DNA of 21,019 bases, taken from Bordetella parapertussis. Its GTDB lineage: Bacteria; Pseudomonadota; Gammaproteobacteria; Burkholderiales; Burkholderiaceae_B. A program made the translations under genes and the position numbers. Shown here piece by piece: positions 6,788 through 13,821 of this stretch. A model generated the notes under the pieces. That model did not search any database. It worked only from the letters and a program-made list of their open reading frames with translations, and had not been told where the DNA came from. The DNA is taken from assembly GCA_945903445.1 (NCBI GenBank), contig CAMDNZ010000051.1, forward strand, positions 1 to 21,019. The letters run 5' to 3'. Numbering within the stretch: position 1 is the first letter of the stretch; each line of letters begins with the position of its first letter.

Positions 6788-7080
6788 ATGCAGAACGTTT
6801 GTTGCAAGTCATTCTGGCCCCGATCGTGACCGAAAAGGCCACGTTCGTCGCCGAAAAAAATCAGCAAGTCGCTTTCCGTGTGGTGGATACCGCCACCAAG
6901 CCGGAAATCAAGGCTGCCGTCGAACTGCTCTTCAAGGTGCAGGTCGAGTCCGTGCAGGTTCTCAACCGCAAGGGCAAGGTCAAGCGCTTCGGCCGATTCG
7001 TCGGCAAGCGTCGCAGTGAGCGCAAAGCCTACGTGTCGTTGAAGGACGGCCAGGAAATCGACTTCTCGGAGGTGATCTAA
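6784..7080 (+). CDS. rplW: 50S ribosomal protein L23
   Basis: L23 is a small protein at the exit of the ribosomal tunnel and the docking site for trigger factor and SRP. The 98-residue product shows the family ILAPIVTEKATF start (residues 10-21), a central beta segment ending in VLNRKGKVKRFG, and the RSERKAYVSLKDGQEIDF tail. ATG 6784 overlaps the rplD stop. The last codons (SEVI) also encode a very strong Shine-Dalgarno sequence for rplB. Confidence 0.97.
   Translation: MNAERLLQVILAPIVTEKATFVAEKNQQVAFRVVDTATKPEIKAAVELLFKVQVESVQVLNRKGKVKRFGRFVGKRRSERKAYVSLKDGQEIDFSEVI
7068..7077 (+). promoter_or_regulatory. rplB: Exceptionally strong Shine-Dalgarno site for rplB
   Basis: GGAGGTGATC inside the last codons of rplW is a 10-base exact complement of the conserved 3' end of 16S rRNA. 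It ends four bases before the rplB ATG at 7082. Most other sites in the operon match only 4-6 bases. L2 production may therefore be set high, or 30S subunits held here after finishing rplW. Confidence 0.75.
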
Positions 7081-7081
7081 T

Positions 7082-7912
7082 ATGGCCCTCGTTAAAACGA
7101 AACCGACCTCGCCCGGCCGTCGTGGCATGCTGAAGGTCGTTTCTCCCAACCTGCACAAGGGTGAGCCCTTTGCTCCGTTGCTGGAGAAAAAGATCCGCGG
7201 CTCGGGCCGTAACAACAATGGCCACATCACTGTGCGCCATCGTGGCGGCGGTCACAAGCAGCATTACCGTGTCATCGACTTCCGTCGCAACGACAAGGAC
7301 GGCATCGCCGCAACCGTCGAGCGCCTTGAATACGATCCTAACCGCAGCGCGCACATCGCTTTGTTGTGCTATGCCGACGGCGAGCGTCGTTACATCATCG
7401 CGCCGCGTGGCCTGGAAGTAGGTGCCAAGCTGGTCTCGGGTATCGAAGCTCCGATCCGTGCTGGCAATACGCTGCCGATCCGCAACATCCCGGTGGGTTC
7501 GACCATCCACTGCATCGAAATGCTGCCTGGCAAGGGTGCGCAAATGGCGCGTTCGGCCGGTGCATCGGCGGTGCTGTTGGCGCGCGAAGGCGTGTACGCT
7601 CAAGTGCGTCTGCGTTCGGGCGAAGTGCGTCGCGTGCACATCGAGTGCCGCGCCACCATCGGCGAAGTCGGTAATGAAGAACACAGCCTGCGCCAGATCG
7701 GCAAGGCCGGTGCAATGCGTTGGCGCGGTGTCCGTCCGACGGTTCGTGGCGTTGCCATGAACCCGGTCGATCACCCGCACGGTGGTGGTGAAGGCCGCAC
7801 CGGTGAAGCACGCGAGCCGGTCAGCCCATGGGGTACTCCGACGAAGGGTTACAAGACCCGTCGCAACAAGCGGACGAACAATATGATCGTCCAACGGCGC
7901 AAGCGCAAGTAA
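7082..7912 (+). CDS. rplB: 50S ribosomal protein L2
   Basis: L2 is a core large-subunit protein needed for subunit joining and peptidyl-transferase assembly. The 276-residue protein has the OB-like N-terminal half, an SH3-like middle (about 125-190), and the signature NPVDHPHGGGEGR at 227-239, with the conserved histidines at 231 and 233. The basic tail (TRRNKRTNNMIVQRRKRK) binds 23S rRNA. It starts one base after the rplW stop, and its ribosome binding site is unusually strong. Length matches other proteobacterial L2 proteins. Confidence 0.98.
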   Translation: MALVKTKPTSPGRRGMLKVVSPNLHKGEPFAPLLEKKIRGSGRNNNGHITVRHRGGGHKQHYRVIDFRRNDKDGIAATVERLEYDPNRSAHIALLCYADGERRYIIAPRGLEVGAKLVSGIEAPIRAGNTLPIRNIPVGSTIHCIEMLPGKGAQMARSAGASAVLLAREGVYAQVRLRSGEVRRVHIECRATIGEVGNEEHSLRQIGKAGAMRWRGVRPTVRGVAMNPVDHPHGGGEGRTGEAREPVSPWGTPTKGYKTRRNKRTNNMIVQRRKRK

Positions 7913-7924
7913 GGGGCGAACATA

Positions 7925-8200
7925 ATGTCACGTTCTGTCAAGAAGGGTCCGTTCGTAGACGCGCATCTGATCAAGAAGGTCGATGCAGCCGTCGCGGGCA
8001 AGGACAAGAAGCCGATCAAGACCTGGTCGCGTCGCTCGACGGTATTGCCCGATTTCATCGGTCTGACCATTGCGGTGCACAACGGTCGTCAACACGTTCC
8101 CGTCTATATCAACGAGAACATGGTCGGTCACAAACTCGGCGAATTCGCGCTGACCCGTACGTTCAAGGGTCACGCCGCGGACAAGAAGTCGAAGAGGTAA
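7925..8200 (+). CDS. rpsS: 30S ribosomal protein S19
   Basis: S19 forms a complex with S13 in the 30S head and contacts the A-site tRNA and bridge B1a. The 91-residue protein begins MSRSVKKGPFVDAHL and has the diagnostic HNGRQHVPVYINENMVGHKLGEF segment in two parts (about 57-79). AAGGGG just after the rplB coding end serves as ribosome binding site. rplV begins three bases after its stop. Confidence 0.98.
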   Translation: MSRSVKKGPFVDAHLIKKVDAAVAGKDKKPIKTWSRRSTVLPDFIGLTIAVHNGRQHVPVYINENMVGHKLGEFALTRTFKGHAADKKSKR

Positions 8201-8203
8201 GCG

Positions 8204-8533
8204 ATGGAAACTACTGCGATTGTTCGTGGGGCACACATCTCTGCGCAAAAAACCCGTCTGGTTGCGGACCTGATCCGTGGCAAGAAGGTCGGTCCCGCGC
8301 TAGAGATCCTCACTTTCTCCCCCAAGAAAGCTGCCGGCATCCTGAAGAAGGCTGTCGAGTCGGCCATCGCCAACGCCGAGCACAACGACGGCGCCGATAT
8401 CGACACCTTGCGCGTGACCACGATTTACGTGGACAAGGCGCAGTCGATGAAGCGTTTCTCCGCACGCGCCAAAGGCCGCGGTAACCGTATCGAGAAGCAG
8501 ACTTGCCACATCGTGGTCAAAGTCGGCGCTTAA
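8204..8533 (+). CDS. rplV: 50S ribosomal protein L22
   Basis: L22 has a globular domain by the tunnel exit and a beta-hairpin that lines the tunnel constriction opposite L4. The 109-residue product shows the N-terminal AHISAQKTRLVADLIRGKK helix, the AVESAIANAEHN segment, and the C-terminal hairpin region with KRFSARAKGRGNRI. Deletions in this hairpin give macrolide resistance in other bacteria; the hairpin looks intact here. The coding end of rpsS supplies GAGG as ribosome binding site. Confidence 0.98.
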   Translation: METTAIVRGAHISAQKTRLVADLIRGKKVGPALEILTFSPKKAAGILKKAVESAIANAEHNDGADIDTLRVTTIYVDKAQSMKRFSARAKGRGNRIEKQTCHIVVKVGA

Positions 8534-8542
8534 GGAGCAGCA

Positions 8543-9355
8543 ATGGGTCAGAAAATCCACCCGATTGGGTTCCGTCTTGCGGTGTCGCGTAACTGGTCGT
8601 CCAAGTGGTATGCGGACGACAAGAACTTCGGCGCCATGCTGCACGAAGACATCCGTGTGCGCGAGTATCTGAAGAAGAAGCTCAAGAGCGCATCGGTCGG
8701 CCGCGTGCTGATCGAGCGTCCCGCCAAGAATGCACGCATCACCATTTACTCGGCTCGTCCGGGCGTGGTGATTGGCAAGCGCGGCGAAGACATCGAGAAC
8801 TTGAAGGCTGATTTACAGCGTCTGATGGGCGTGCCCGTGCACGTCAACATCGAGGAAATCCGCAAGCCGGAAACCGACGCTCAATTGATCGCCGACTCGA
8901 TCACGCAGCAGCTCGAGAAGCGGATCATGTTCCGTCGTGCCATGAAGCGCGCCATGCAGAACGCAATGCGTCTGGGCGCCCAGGGCATCAAGATCATGAG
9001 CGCCGGTCGTCTGAACGGCATCGAAATCGCACGTACCGAGTGGTACCGCGAAGGTCGCGTGCCGCTGCATACGCTGAAGGCCAACATCGATTACGGCACT
9101 TCCGAAGCACACACCACCTACGGCGTCATTGGCGTCAAGGTCTGGGTTTACAAGGGCGACATGCTGCCCAACGGCGAAATGCCGCCCGAAGTGAACGTGC
9201 CTCGTGAAGAAGAACGTCGTCCCCGTCGCGCTCCGCGTGGCGACCGTCCTGAAGGCGCTCGCGCTGGCCGGCCGGGCGCTGGTGCAGGTGGCCGCGGACG
9301 TGGTGGTCCTCGTAAAGCCGATGGCACGGCTGGCGCCGCGCCTGAAGGAGAATAA
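8543..9355 (+). CDS. rpsC: 30S ribosomal protein S3 with extended basic C-terminus
   Basis: S3 lies at the mRNA entry tunnel, where with S4 and S5 it acts in mRNA helicase activity. The 270-residue product has the KH domain with the VIGKRGEDI loop (76-84) and the C-terminal domain running to WVYKGDMLP (201-209). After about residue 211 comes an extension of about 60 residues rich in Arg, Gly, Ala and Pro, such as RPRRAPRGDRPEG and GRGRGGPRK. The E. coli protein has 233 residues, so about 37 more are present here. The tail looks disordered and RNA-binding. GGAG at 8534-8537 is the ribosome binding site. Confidence 0.98.
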   Translation: MGQKIHPIGFRLAVSRNWSSKWYADDKNFGAMLHEDIRVREYLKKKLKSASVGRVLIERPAKNARITIYSARPGVVIGKRGEDIENLKADLQRLMGVPVHVNIEEIRKPETDAQLIADSITQQLEKRIMFRRAMKRAMQNAMRLGAQGIKIMSAGRLNGIEIARTEWYREGRVPLHTLKANIDYGTSEAHTTYGVIGVKVWVYKGDMLPNGEMPPEVNVPREEERRPRRAPRGDRPEGARAGRPGAGAGGRGRGGPRKADGTAGAAPEGE

Positions 9356-9357
9356 AC

Positions 9358-9774
9358 ATGCTGCAACCGTCACGCAGAAAATACCGCAAGGACCAGAAAG
9401 GCCGTAACACCGGTCTGGCCACGCGCGGCACCGACGTGTCGTTCGGCGACTTCGGTCTGAAGTCCACCGATTTCGGTCGGTTGACGGCTCGCCAGATCGA
9501 ATCCGCTCGTCGTGCGATCAACCGTCACATGAAGCGTCAAGGCAAGACCTGGATTCGTATTTTTCCGGACAAGCCGATCTCGCAAAAACCTGCCGAAGTC
9601 CGTATGGGTAACGGTAAGGGCAACCCGGAGTACTGGGTTGCGCAAATCCAGCCGGGCAAGGTGTTGTATGAACTGGGCGGCGTGAGCGAAGAAATTGCTC
9701 GCGAAGCGTTCCGTCTGGCTGCCGCCAAGCTGCCGATCCGTACGACGTTCGTTTCGCGTCACATCGGTGCTTAA
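9358..9774 (+). CDS. rplP: 50S ribosomal protein L16
   Basis: L16 helps shape the A-site of the peptidyl-transferase centre and is a late assembly protein. The 138-residue product starts MLQPSRRKYRKDQKG and contains KPAEVRMGNGKG (77-88). R82 matches the arginine hydroxylated by the YcfD/RoxA oxygenase in E. coli L16 (Arg81). The gene starts two bases after the rpsC stop, with GAAGGAG in the end of rpsC as ribosome binding site. Confidence 0.98.
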   Translation: MLQPSRRKYRKDQKGRNTGLATRGTDVSFGDFGLKSTDFGRLTARQIESARRAINRHMKRQGKTWIRIFPDKPISQKPAEVRMGNGKGNPEYWVAQIQPGKVLYELGGVSEEIAREAFRLAAAKLPIRTTFVSRHIGA

Positions 9775-9785
9775 GGAGCTCTTAA

Positions 9786-9977
9786 ATGAAAGCCACTGAA
9801 CTCCGTTCCAAAGACAATGCCGAGCTCCAAACGGAACTCGAGAGCCTGTTGAAAGCCCAATTCGGTCTGCGTATGCAGCGGGCAACCCAACAGCTTGCCA
9901 ACAACAGCCAACTGGGCAAGGTGCGTCGTGACATCGCGCGCGTCAAGACCGTACTGGCAGAGAAGGCAGGGAAATAA
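9786..9977 (+). CDS. rpmC: 50S ribosomal protein L29
   Basis: L29 is a small two-helix protein near the tunnel exit next to L23. The 63-residue product, MKATELRSKDNAELQTELES at its start and LGKVRRDIARVKTVLAEKAG at its end, is typical. GGAG at 9775-9778 precedes the ATG. rpsQ follows after two bases. Confidence 0.96.
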   Translation: MKATELRSKDNAELQTELESLLKAQFGLRMQRATQQLANNSQLGKVRRDIARVKTVLAEKAGK

Positions 9978-9979
9978 TC

Positions 9980-10261
9980 ATGAGCGAAACTCAAACCACC
10001 CCCGCCGTAAAGCGTCAACGTACGCTGGTTGGCAAAGTCGTCAGCAACAAGATGGATAAAACCATCGTGGTGCAAGTCGAAAGCCGGGTCAAACACCCGA
10101 TTTACGGCAAAATCATCACGCGCCGCAATAAGTACAAGGCGCATGACGAAAGCAACCAGTACAACGAGGGCGATACGGTCGAAATCGCCGAAGGCCGTCC
10201 GCTGTCGCGTTCCAAAGCTTGGAATGCTGTGCGTCTGGTCGAAGCCGCCCGCATCATCTAA
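9980..10261 (+). CDS. rpsQ: 30S ribosomal protein S17
   Basis: S17 is an early-binding OB-fold protein of the 30S body that contacts 16S helices 7 and 11. The 93-residue protein has the LVGKVVSNKMDKTIVVQVES strand region (16-35), the KHPIYGKI segment, and the conserved EGDTVEIAEGRPLSRSKAW region (about 63-81). It is the last gene of this unit: two hairpins, the second a terminator, follow. In most proteobacteria the next gene would be rplN of the spc operon; here an opposite-strand dehydrogenase intervenes. Confidence 0.98.
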   Translation: MSETQTTPAVKRQRTLVGKVVSNKMDKTIVVQVESRVKHPIYGKIITRRNKYKAHDESNQYNEGDTVEIAEGRPLSRSKAWNAVRLVEAARII

Positions 10262-10272
10262 GGCGACTTAAG

Positions 10273-10299
10273 CGTGTGCCGTTCTTGTGGCGGCACACG
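10273..10299 (+). other. 9-base-pair hairpin between rpsQ and its terminator
   Basis: CGTGTGCCG (10273-10281) and CGGCACACG (10291-10299) are perfect inverted copies around a 9-base loop. No T run follows. It may protect the 3' end of the rplC-rpsQ transcript or act together with the terminator just downstream. Confidence 0.65.
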
Positions 10300-10302
10300 A
10301 CT

Positions 10303-10338
10303 AAAAGGCTGCATCCCGCGAGGGATTGCAGCCTTTTT
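10303..10338. terminator. Bidirectional terminator between rpsQ and the dehydrogenase gene
   Basis: AAAAGGCTGCA-TCCC (10303-10317) pairs with GGGATTGCAGCCTTTT (10322-10337) with a one-base bulge and a GCGA loop. T5 lies on the right and A4 on the left, so it can stop rpsQ transcripts on the plus strand and dehydrogenase transcripts on the minus strand. Confidence 0.9.
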
Positions 10339-10355
10339 GTTTGCTTGGCGGTCGA

Positions 10356-11783
10356 TCAGATCTGGGTGATGAACTTGGTGACCAGGTAGCCGTCGAACGT
10401 CTCGGTGCCGCCTTCGCTGCCGATGCCGCTATCCTTCACTCCGCCAAAAGGCGTTTCGGGCAGGGCGCTGCCGAAGTGATTGATGTTCACCATGCCCGAC
10501 TCCAGGCCGTTGCCGACTTGTGTGGCGGTTTGTGGCGAATTGGTGAATACATAGGACGACAAGCCGAACGGCAGGCTGTTGGCGCGGCGCAAGACTTCGT
10601 CGGTATCGGAAAACGGCACCACCGGTGCGATGGGACCGAAAGGCTCTTCGGTCATCAGCATGCTGTCTTCCGGTAGGTCGGTGACGATGGTCGGCGCAAA
10701 GAAGTTGCCCGGTCCGTCGATCGCCTCGCCCCCTAAGACGATCTTGCCGCCTCGGGCGCGGGCGTCGTCGATGAACTTGGCCATGGCGGGCACTCGGCGC
10801 GCATGGGCCAGGGGCCCCATCTCGACGCCCTCGTCCAGACCGTTGCCGATTTTGGTCTGGCCCAGCACCTTGCTGAATGCTTCCAGGAAAGGCGCGTAGG
10901 CTTTCTTTTGAACATAGAACCGAGTCGGCGAGACGCACACCTGGCCGGCGTTGCGGATCTTGAACTTCGCCAGCATGGTGGCGGCTCTTTCGATATCGAC
11001 GTCGTCGAACACCAGAACCGGGGAGTGGCCGCCCAGTTCCATTGTGGCGCGCTTCATGTGCTGACCCGCCAGTGCGGCCAATTGCTTGCCGACGGGCACC
11101 GAGCCAGTGAAGGAAATCTTGCGCACAATGGGTGAACGGATCAAGTAGTCGGAAATCTCGGCGGGCTCGCCCCATACGACGTTCAACACGCCCTTGGGCA
11201 AACCGGCATCATGAAACAGGCGGGCAATCGCCATCACTGCACTGGGCGAATCTTCAGGGCCTTTCAGGATGATGGTGCAGCCCGCGCCGATCGCAGCCGA
11301 CACTTTACGAATGGCCTGGTTGTAAGGGAAGTTCCAAGGCGTGAATGCAGCGCACACGCCTATCGGCTCGCGCACGACGAATTGGCGCACGGCCGGATTG
11401 CGTGGCGGAATCACCCGGCCATAGATTCGGCGGCACTCTTCGGCATGCCAGTCGGTGTGATCGGCGCAGGCCGTGATCTCGCCGATGGCTTCAGCCAGGG
11501 GCTTGCCCTGGTCAAGCGTCATGTTGCGGCCGATGGCGGGTGCCTGCTCGCGCGACAACTGGCCCACCTTACGCAAGATCGCCGAGCGCTCCATTGGCGA
11601 GCTGTGCTTCCAGGTCTCGAATGCCCGCTGGGCCGCGGCCAATGCGCGGTCCAGATCTTTCTGGGTAGCATGGGGAAGGGTGCCGACCACCTCGCCAGTG
11701 GCGGGGTTTAGTACCGCCTGGGTTTTGCGCCCTTCGCCAATTTGAAACTCACCGTCGATATATAGGGAAAGCGTCTCGTACAT
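10356..11783 (-). CDS. NAD(P)-dependent aldehyde dehydrogenase, succinate-semialdehyde dehydrogenase type
   Basis: The 475-residue protein is a full-length member of the aldehyde dehydrogenase superfamily. Visible motifs: TPWNFP (148-153, oxyanion Asn151), ILKGPEDSP (172-180, Lys174; Glu177 at the place that favours NAD), FTGSVPVGKQ (225-234), MELGGHSP (248-255, general base Glu249), NAGQVC (278-283, nucleophile Cys283) and EEPFGPIAP (379-387). The closest subgroup I recognise is succinate-semialdehyde dehydrogenase, which oxidises succinate semialdehyde to succinate in GABA breakdown; other small aldehydes cannot be excluded. ATG 11783 was chosen over the longer frame from 11906 because GAGGA lies six bases before it. 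It is a lone gene facing the ribosomal operons, without a visible regulator or transporter, so its pathway role is open. Confidence 0.9.
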   Translation of the reverse strand: MYETLSLYIDGEFQIGEGRKTQAVLNPATGEVVGTLPHATQKDLDRALAAAQRAFETWKHSSPMERSAILRKVGQLSREQAPAIGRNMTLDQGKPLAEAIGEITACADHTDWHAEECRRIYGRVIPPRNPAVRQFVVREPIGVCAAFTPWNFPYNQAIRKVSAAIGAGCTIILKGPEDSPSAVMAIARLFHDAGLPKGVLNVVWGEPAEISDYLIRSPIVRKISFTGSVPVGKQLAALAGQHMKRATMELGGHSPVLVFDDVDIERAATMLAKFKIRNAGQVCVSPTRFYVQKKAYAPFLEAFSKVLGQTKIGNGLDEGVEMGPLAHARRVPAMAKFIDDARARGGKIVLGGEAIDGPGNFFAPTIVTDLPEDSMLMTEEPFGPIAPVVPFSDTDEVLRRANSLPFGLSSYVFTNSPQTATQVGNGLESGMVNINHFGSALPETPFGGVKDSGIGSEGGTETFDGYLVTKFITQI

Positions 11784-11884
11784 GGAAATCCTCGTCGAAT
11801 GTTGCGTAAGTGCTGCGCTCGTGCAGCATAAACCACGTCCCTGTCGCCTGCCGAGCGCCTTGTGTGGGCACTTGGCATAAGTCG

Positions 11885-11914
11885 TTGACCCAGCGAGAAA
11901 ATCCATGGTACATT
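11885..11914 (+). promoter_or_regulatory. rplN: Putative spc operon promoter
   Basis: TTGACC (11885-11890), an 18-base spacer, then TACATT (11909-11914). This is a fair sigma-70-type match and would start transcription near 11921, giving a leader of about 300 nt before rplN. E. coli also has a promoter before rplN, but with a much shorter leader as I recall. The upstream gene points the other way, so some promoter must exist in this interval. Confidence 0.4.
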
Positions 11915-11945
11915 GACAGACTTCCTCGCGGGCAGGTGCGCCTTG

Positions 11946-11982
11946 CGTATGTGAATACGTACGGTGAACATACGTACGTATG
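11946..11982. repeat. Palindrome cluster with repeated TACGTAC core
   Basis: CATACGTACGTATG (11969-11982) is a perfect 14-base palindrome. Just left of it, CGTAT-GTGA-ATACG (11946-11959) is a second dyad, and TGAATACGTACG (11952-11963) is repeated as TGAACATACGTACG (11965-11978). Such nested symmetry is typical of a repressor-binding site, or it folds in the rplN leader RNA. No cognate regulator is in the window. Confidence 0.6.
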
Positions 11983-12171
11983 GATGTGCAAAGACAAATA
12001 CAAAGTCAGCGTGCATAGCTAGGTGTGAAGCCTTTCCGAAGAGAATAAATCGACAGTAAGCCCGGCAGTAAGCCGAAGCAGTTCAGTAGTATGTGCAAGC
12101 AGTCATTCAGCCCCGAGCACTGTCATGTCGGCAGGGCTTTACGGGACCAAAACTGGCGGAAATCAGGATTT

Positions 12172-12188
12172 GGCTCGCTGTACGAGCC
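12172..12188 (+). promoter_or_regulatory. rplN: Leader hairpin upstream of rplN
   Basis: GGCTCG (12172-12177) pairs with CGAGCC (12183-12188) around CTGTA, about 37 bases before the rplN ATG. AGGA near 12217 is the ribosome binding site. The hairpin does not cover it, so any effect would be on transcript stability or protein binding. Confidence 0.45.
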
Positions 12189-12225
12189 GGGGCCGGGTTT
12201 CAGTTAAGTTGGAATAGGAAAAATC

Positions 12226-12594
12226 ATGATCCAAATGCAGACCACGCTGGACGTGGCCGACAACACCGGTGCGCGTCATGTGATGTGCATCAAGGTGCTC
12301 GGCGGCTCCAAGCGCCGTTATGCCGCCATTGGCGACATTATCAAGGTGACGGTCAAAGATGCAGCCCCGCGCGGACGCGTGAAAAAGGGCGAAATCTATA
12401 ACGCCGTCGTCGTGCGTACCGCCAAGGGCGTGCGCCGTAAAGACGGCTCGCTCATCAAGTTCGGTGGCAATGCCGCCGTGTTGCTCAATGCCAAGCTGGA
12501 GCCCATCGGCACCCGCATCTTCGGACCCGTGACGCGCGAACTGCGTACCGAGAAGTTCATGAAGATCGTGTCGCTGGCCCCGGAAGTGCTGTAA
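12226..12594 (+). CDS. rplN: 50S ribosomal protein L14
   Basis: L14 sits at the subunit interface, contacts 16S helix 14 (bridge B8) and is the docking site of the silencing factor RsfS. The 122-residue product begins MIQMQTTLDVADNTGAR and carries the typical GGSKRRYAAIGDIIKVTVKD segment and the FGPVTRELR motif near 103-111. It opens the spc operon; in this genome nothing ribosomal precedes it on the same strand for almost two kilobases. Confidence 0.98.
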   Translation: MIQMQTTLDVADNTGARHVMCIKVLGGSKRRYAAIGDIIKVTVKDAAPRGRVKKGEIYNAVVVRTAKGVRRKDGSLIKFGGNAAVLLNAKLEPIGTRIFGPVTRELRTEKFMKIVSLAPEVL

Positions 12595-12607
12595 GGAGCC
12601 CGAGGCA

Positions 12608-12940
12608 ATGCAAAACATTCGCAAAGGTGACGAAGTCATCGTCCTGACCGGTCGCGACAAGAAGCGTCGTGGCGTCGTCCTGGCTCGCCTGGATGCCGAC
12701 TACGTCCTGGTCGAAGGCGTGAACATCGTCAAGAAGCACACCAAACCCAACCCGATGGCGAACAACCCGGGTGGCATCGTCGAAAAAGCCATGCCCCTGC
12801 ACATCTCCAACGTGGCCCTCTTCAACCCGGCGACCGGCCGCGGCGACCGCGTGGGCGTCAAGCAAGTCGAAGTCGACGGTAAGACGAAGAGTGTGCGTGT
12901 GTTTCGTTCCAACGGTGCCGAAGTCGGCGCCAAGGCTTAA
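12608..12940 (+). CDS. rplX: 50S ribosomal protein L24
   Basis: L24 is an assembly initiator that binds the 5' domain of 23S rRNA. The 110-residue protein has the KOW motif near its start (KGDEVIVLTGRDKKRRGVV, 6-24) and the conserved GVNIVKKHTKPNP segment (37-49), followed by GIVEKAMPLHISNVALF. GGAG at 12595-12598 serves as ribosome binding site. Confidence 0.97.
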   Translation: MQNIRKGDEVIVLTGRDKKRRGVVLARLDADYVLVEGVNIVKKHTKPNPMANNPGGIVEKAMPLHISNVALFNPATGRGDRVGVKQVEVDGKTKSVRVFRSNGAEVGAKA

Positions 12941-12954
12941 GGAGCGATAAGAAC

Positions 12955-13494
12955 ATGTCCCGCTTTCAAGATTTGTATCGCGACAAGATTTCTCCGGCCC
13001 TCGTAACCGAATTCGGCTACAAGAGCGTCATGCAAGTGCCCCGCATCACCAAGGTCACCCTGAACATGGGCGTGTCCGAGGCTGTGGCGGATAAGAAGGT
13101 CATCGAACACGCCGTGTCCGACCTCACCAAAATCGCCGGTCAGCGTCCCGTGATCACCAAAACCCGCAAGGCTATTGCCGGTTTCAAGATCCGTGAAGAC
13201 TACCCCATCGGCTGCATGGTGACCTTGCGTGGTCAGCGTATGTACGAATTCCTGGACCGCCTGGTCACCGTCGCGCTGCCGCGCGTGCGTGACTTCCGTG
13301 GGATCTCGGGTCGTGCTTTCGACGGCCGTGGCAACTACAACGTCGGGGTGAAAGAGCAAATCATTTTCCCCGAAATCGAATACGACAAGATCGACGCGCT
13401 GCGTGGGCTGAACATCAGCATCACCACCACCGCCAAGACCGACGACGAAGCCAAGGCCCTGTTGAAGGCCTTCAGCTTCCCGTTTCGTAACTAA
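12955..13494 (+). CDS. rplE: 50S ribosomal protein L5
   Basis: L5 binds 5S rRNA in the central protuberance and touches P-site tRNA. The 179-residue protein shows the family signature VPRITKVTLNMGVSEA (28-43), GQRPVITKTRKAIAGFKIRE (about 60-79) and the C-terminal ALLKAFSFPF. Length equals that of the E. coli protein. In E. coli the S8 protein represses the spc operon by binding RNA at the start of rplE; I could not confirm an equivalent fold here by eye. GGAG at 12941-12944 precedes the gene. Confidence 0.98.
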   Translation: MSRFQDLYRDKISPALVTEFGYKSVMQVPRITKVTLNMGVSEAVADKKVIEHAVSDLTKIAGQRPVITKTRKAIAGFKIREDYPIGCMVTLRGQRMYEFLDRLVTVALPRVRDFRGISGRAFDGRGNYNVGVKEQIIFPEIEYDKIDALRGLNISITTTAKTDDEAKALLKAFSFPFRN

Positions 13495-13505
13495 GGGGCG
13501 ATGAC

Positions 13506-13811
13506 GTGGCAAAACTCTCACTCATCAATCGCGATATCAAGCGTACCAAGTTGGTCGAAAAATTTGCAGCCAAGCGCGCCGCGCTGAAGGCCGTGATCGA
13601 CGATCAGTCCAAGTCTGACGAAGAACGGTACCAAGCTCGTCTGGCGTTGCAGCAATTGCCGCGCAACGCCAATCCGACCCGTCAACGCAACCGTTGCGCT
13701 GTGACCGGCCGCCCGCGCGGTGTTTACAGCAAATTCGGTCTGACGCGCCATAAAGTGCGTGAAATGGCGATGAAGGGCGAAATCCCCGGCATCACCAAGG
13801 CCAGCTGGTAG
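13506..13811 (+). CDS. rpsN: 30S ribosomal protein S14 (zinc-free form, GTG start)
   Basis: S14 belongs to the 30S head beside S3 and S10. The 101-residue product is the long zinc-independent type: it has no CxxC pairs, only the RCAVTGRPRG motif, and ends GEIPGITKASW. The start is GTG at 13506, giving MAKLSLINRD; an ATG at 13501 is out of frame. GGGG near 13495-13498 serves as ribosome binding site. The zinc-binding short paralog seen in some bacteria is not in this window. Confidence 0.97.
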   Translation: MAKLSLINRDIKRTKLVEKFAAKRAALKAVIDDQSKSDEERYQARLALQQLPRNANPTRQRNRCAVTGRPRGVYSKFGLTRHKVREMAMKGEIPGITKASW

Positions 13812-13821
13812 GAGAAATATT

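Larger units (their letters stand above)
11784..12225. other. 442-base divergent intergenic region between dehydrogenase and rplN
   Basis: No credible gene is present; short frames on both strands lack family features and good ribosome binding sites. It holds, left to right: a TGCTGC/GCAGCA dyad (11811-11828) in the dehydrogenase 5' region, a promoter candidate towards rplN (11885-11914), a palindrome cluster (11946-11982), a direct repeat CAGTAAGCC at 12054-12062 and 12066-12074, and a hairpin at 12172-12188. I could not find a convincing minus-strand promoter for the dehydrogenase, although it must start here. Confidence 0.7.

Noticed and set aside
11913..11918. Perfect TTGACA as a -35 element
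   Set aside because: No acceptable -10 hexamer is found 16-18 bases downstream; the region there is GC-rich.
11810..12022. Short plus-strand open frame in the dehydrogenase-rplN gap
   Set aside because: It has no ribosome binding site or recognisable family and covers the promoter candidate and palindromes.
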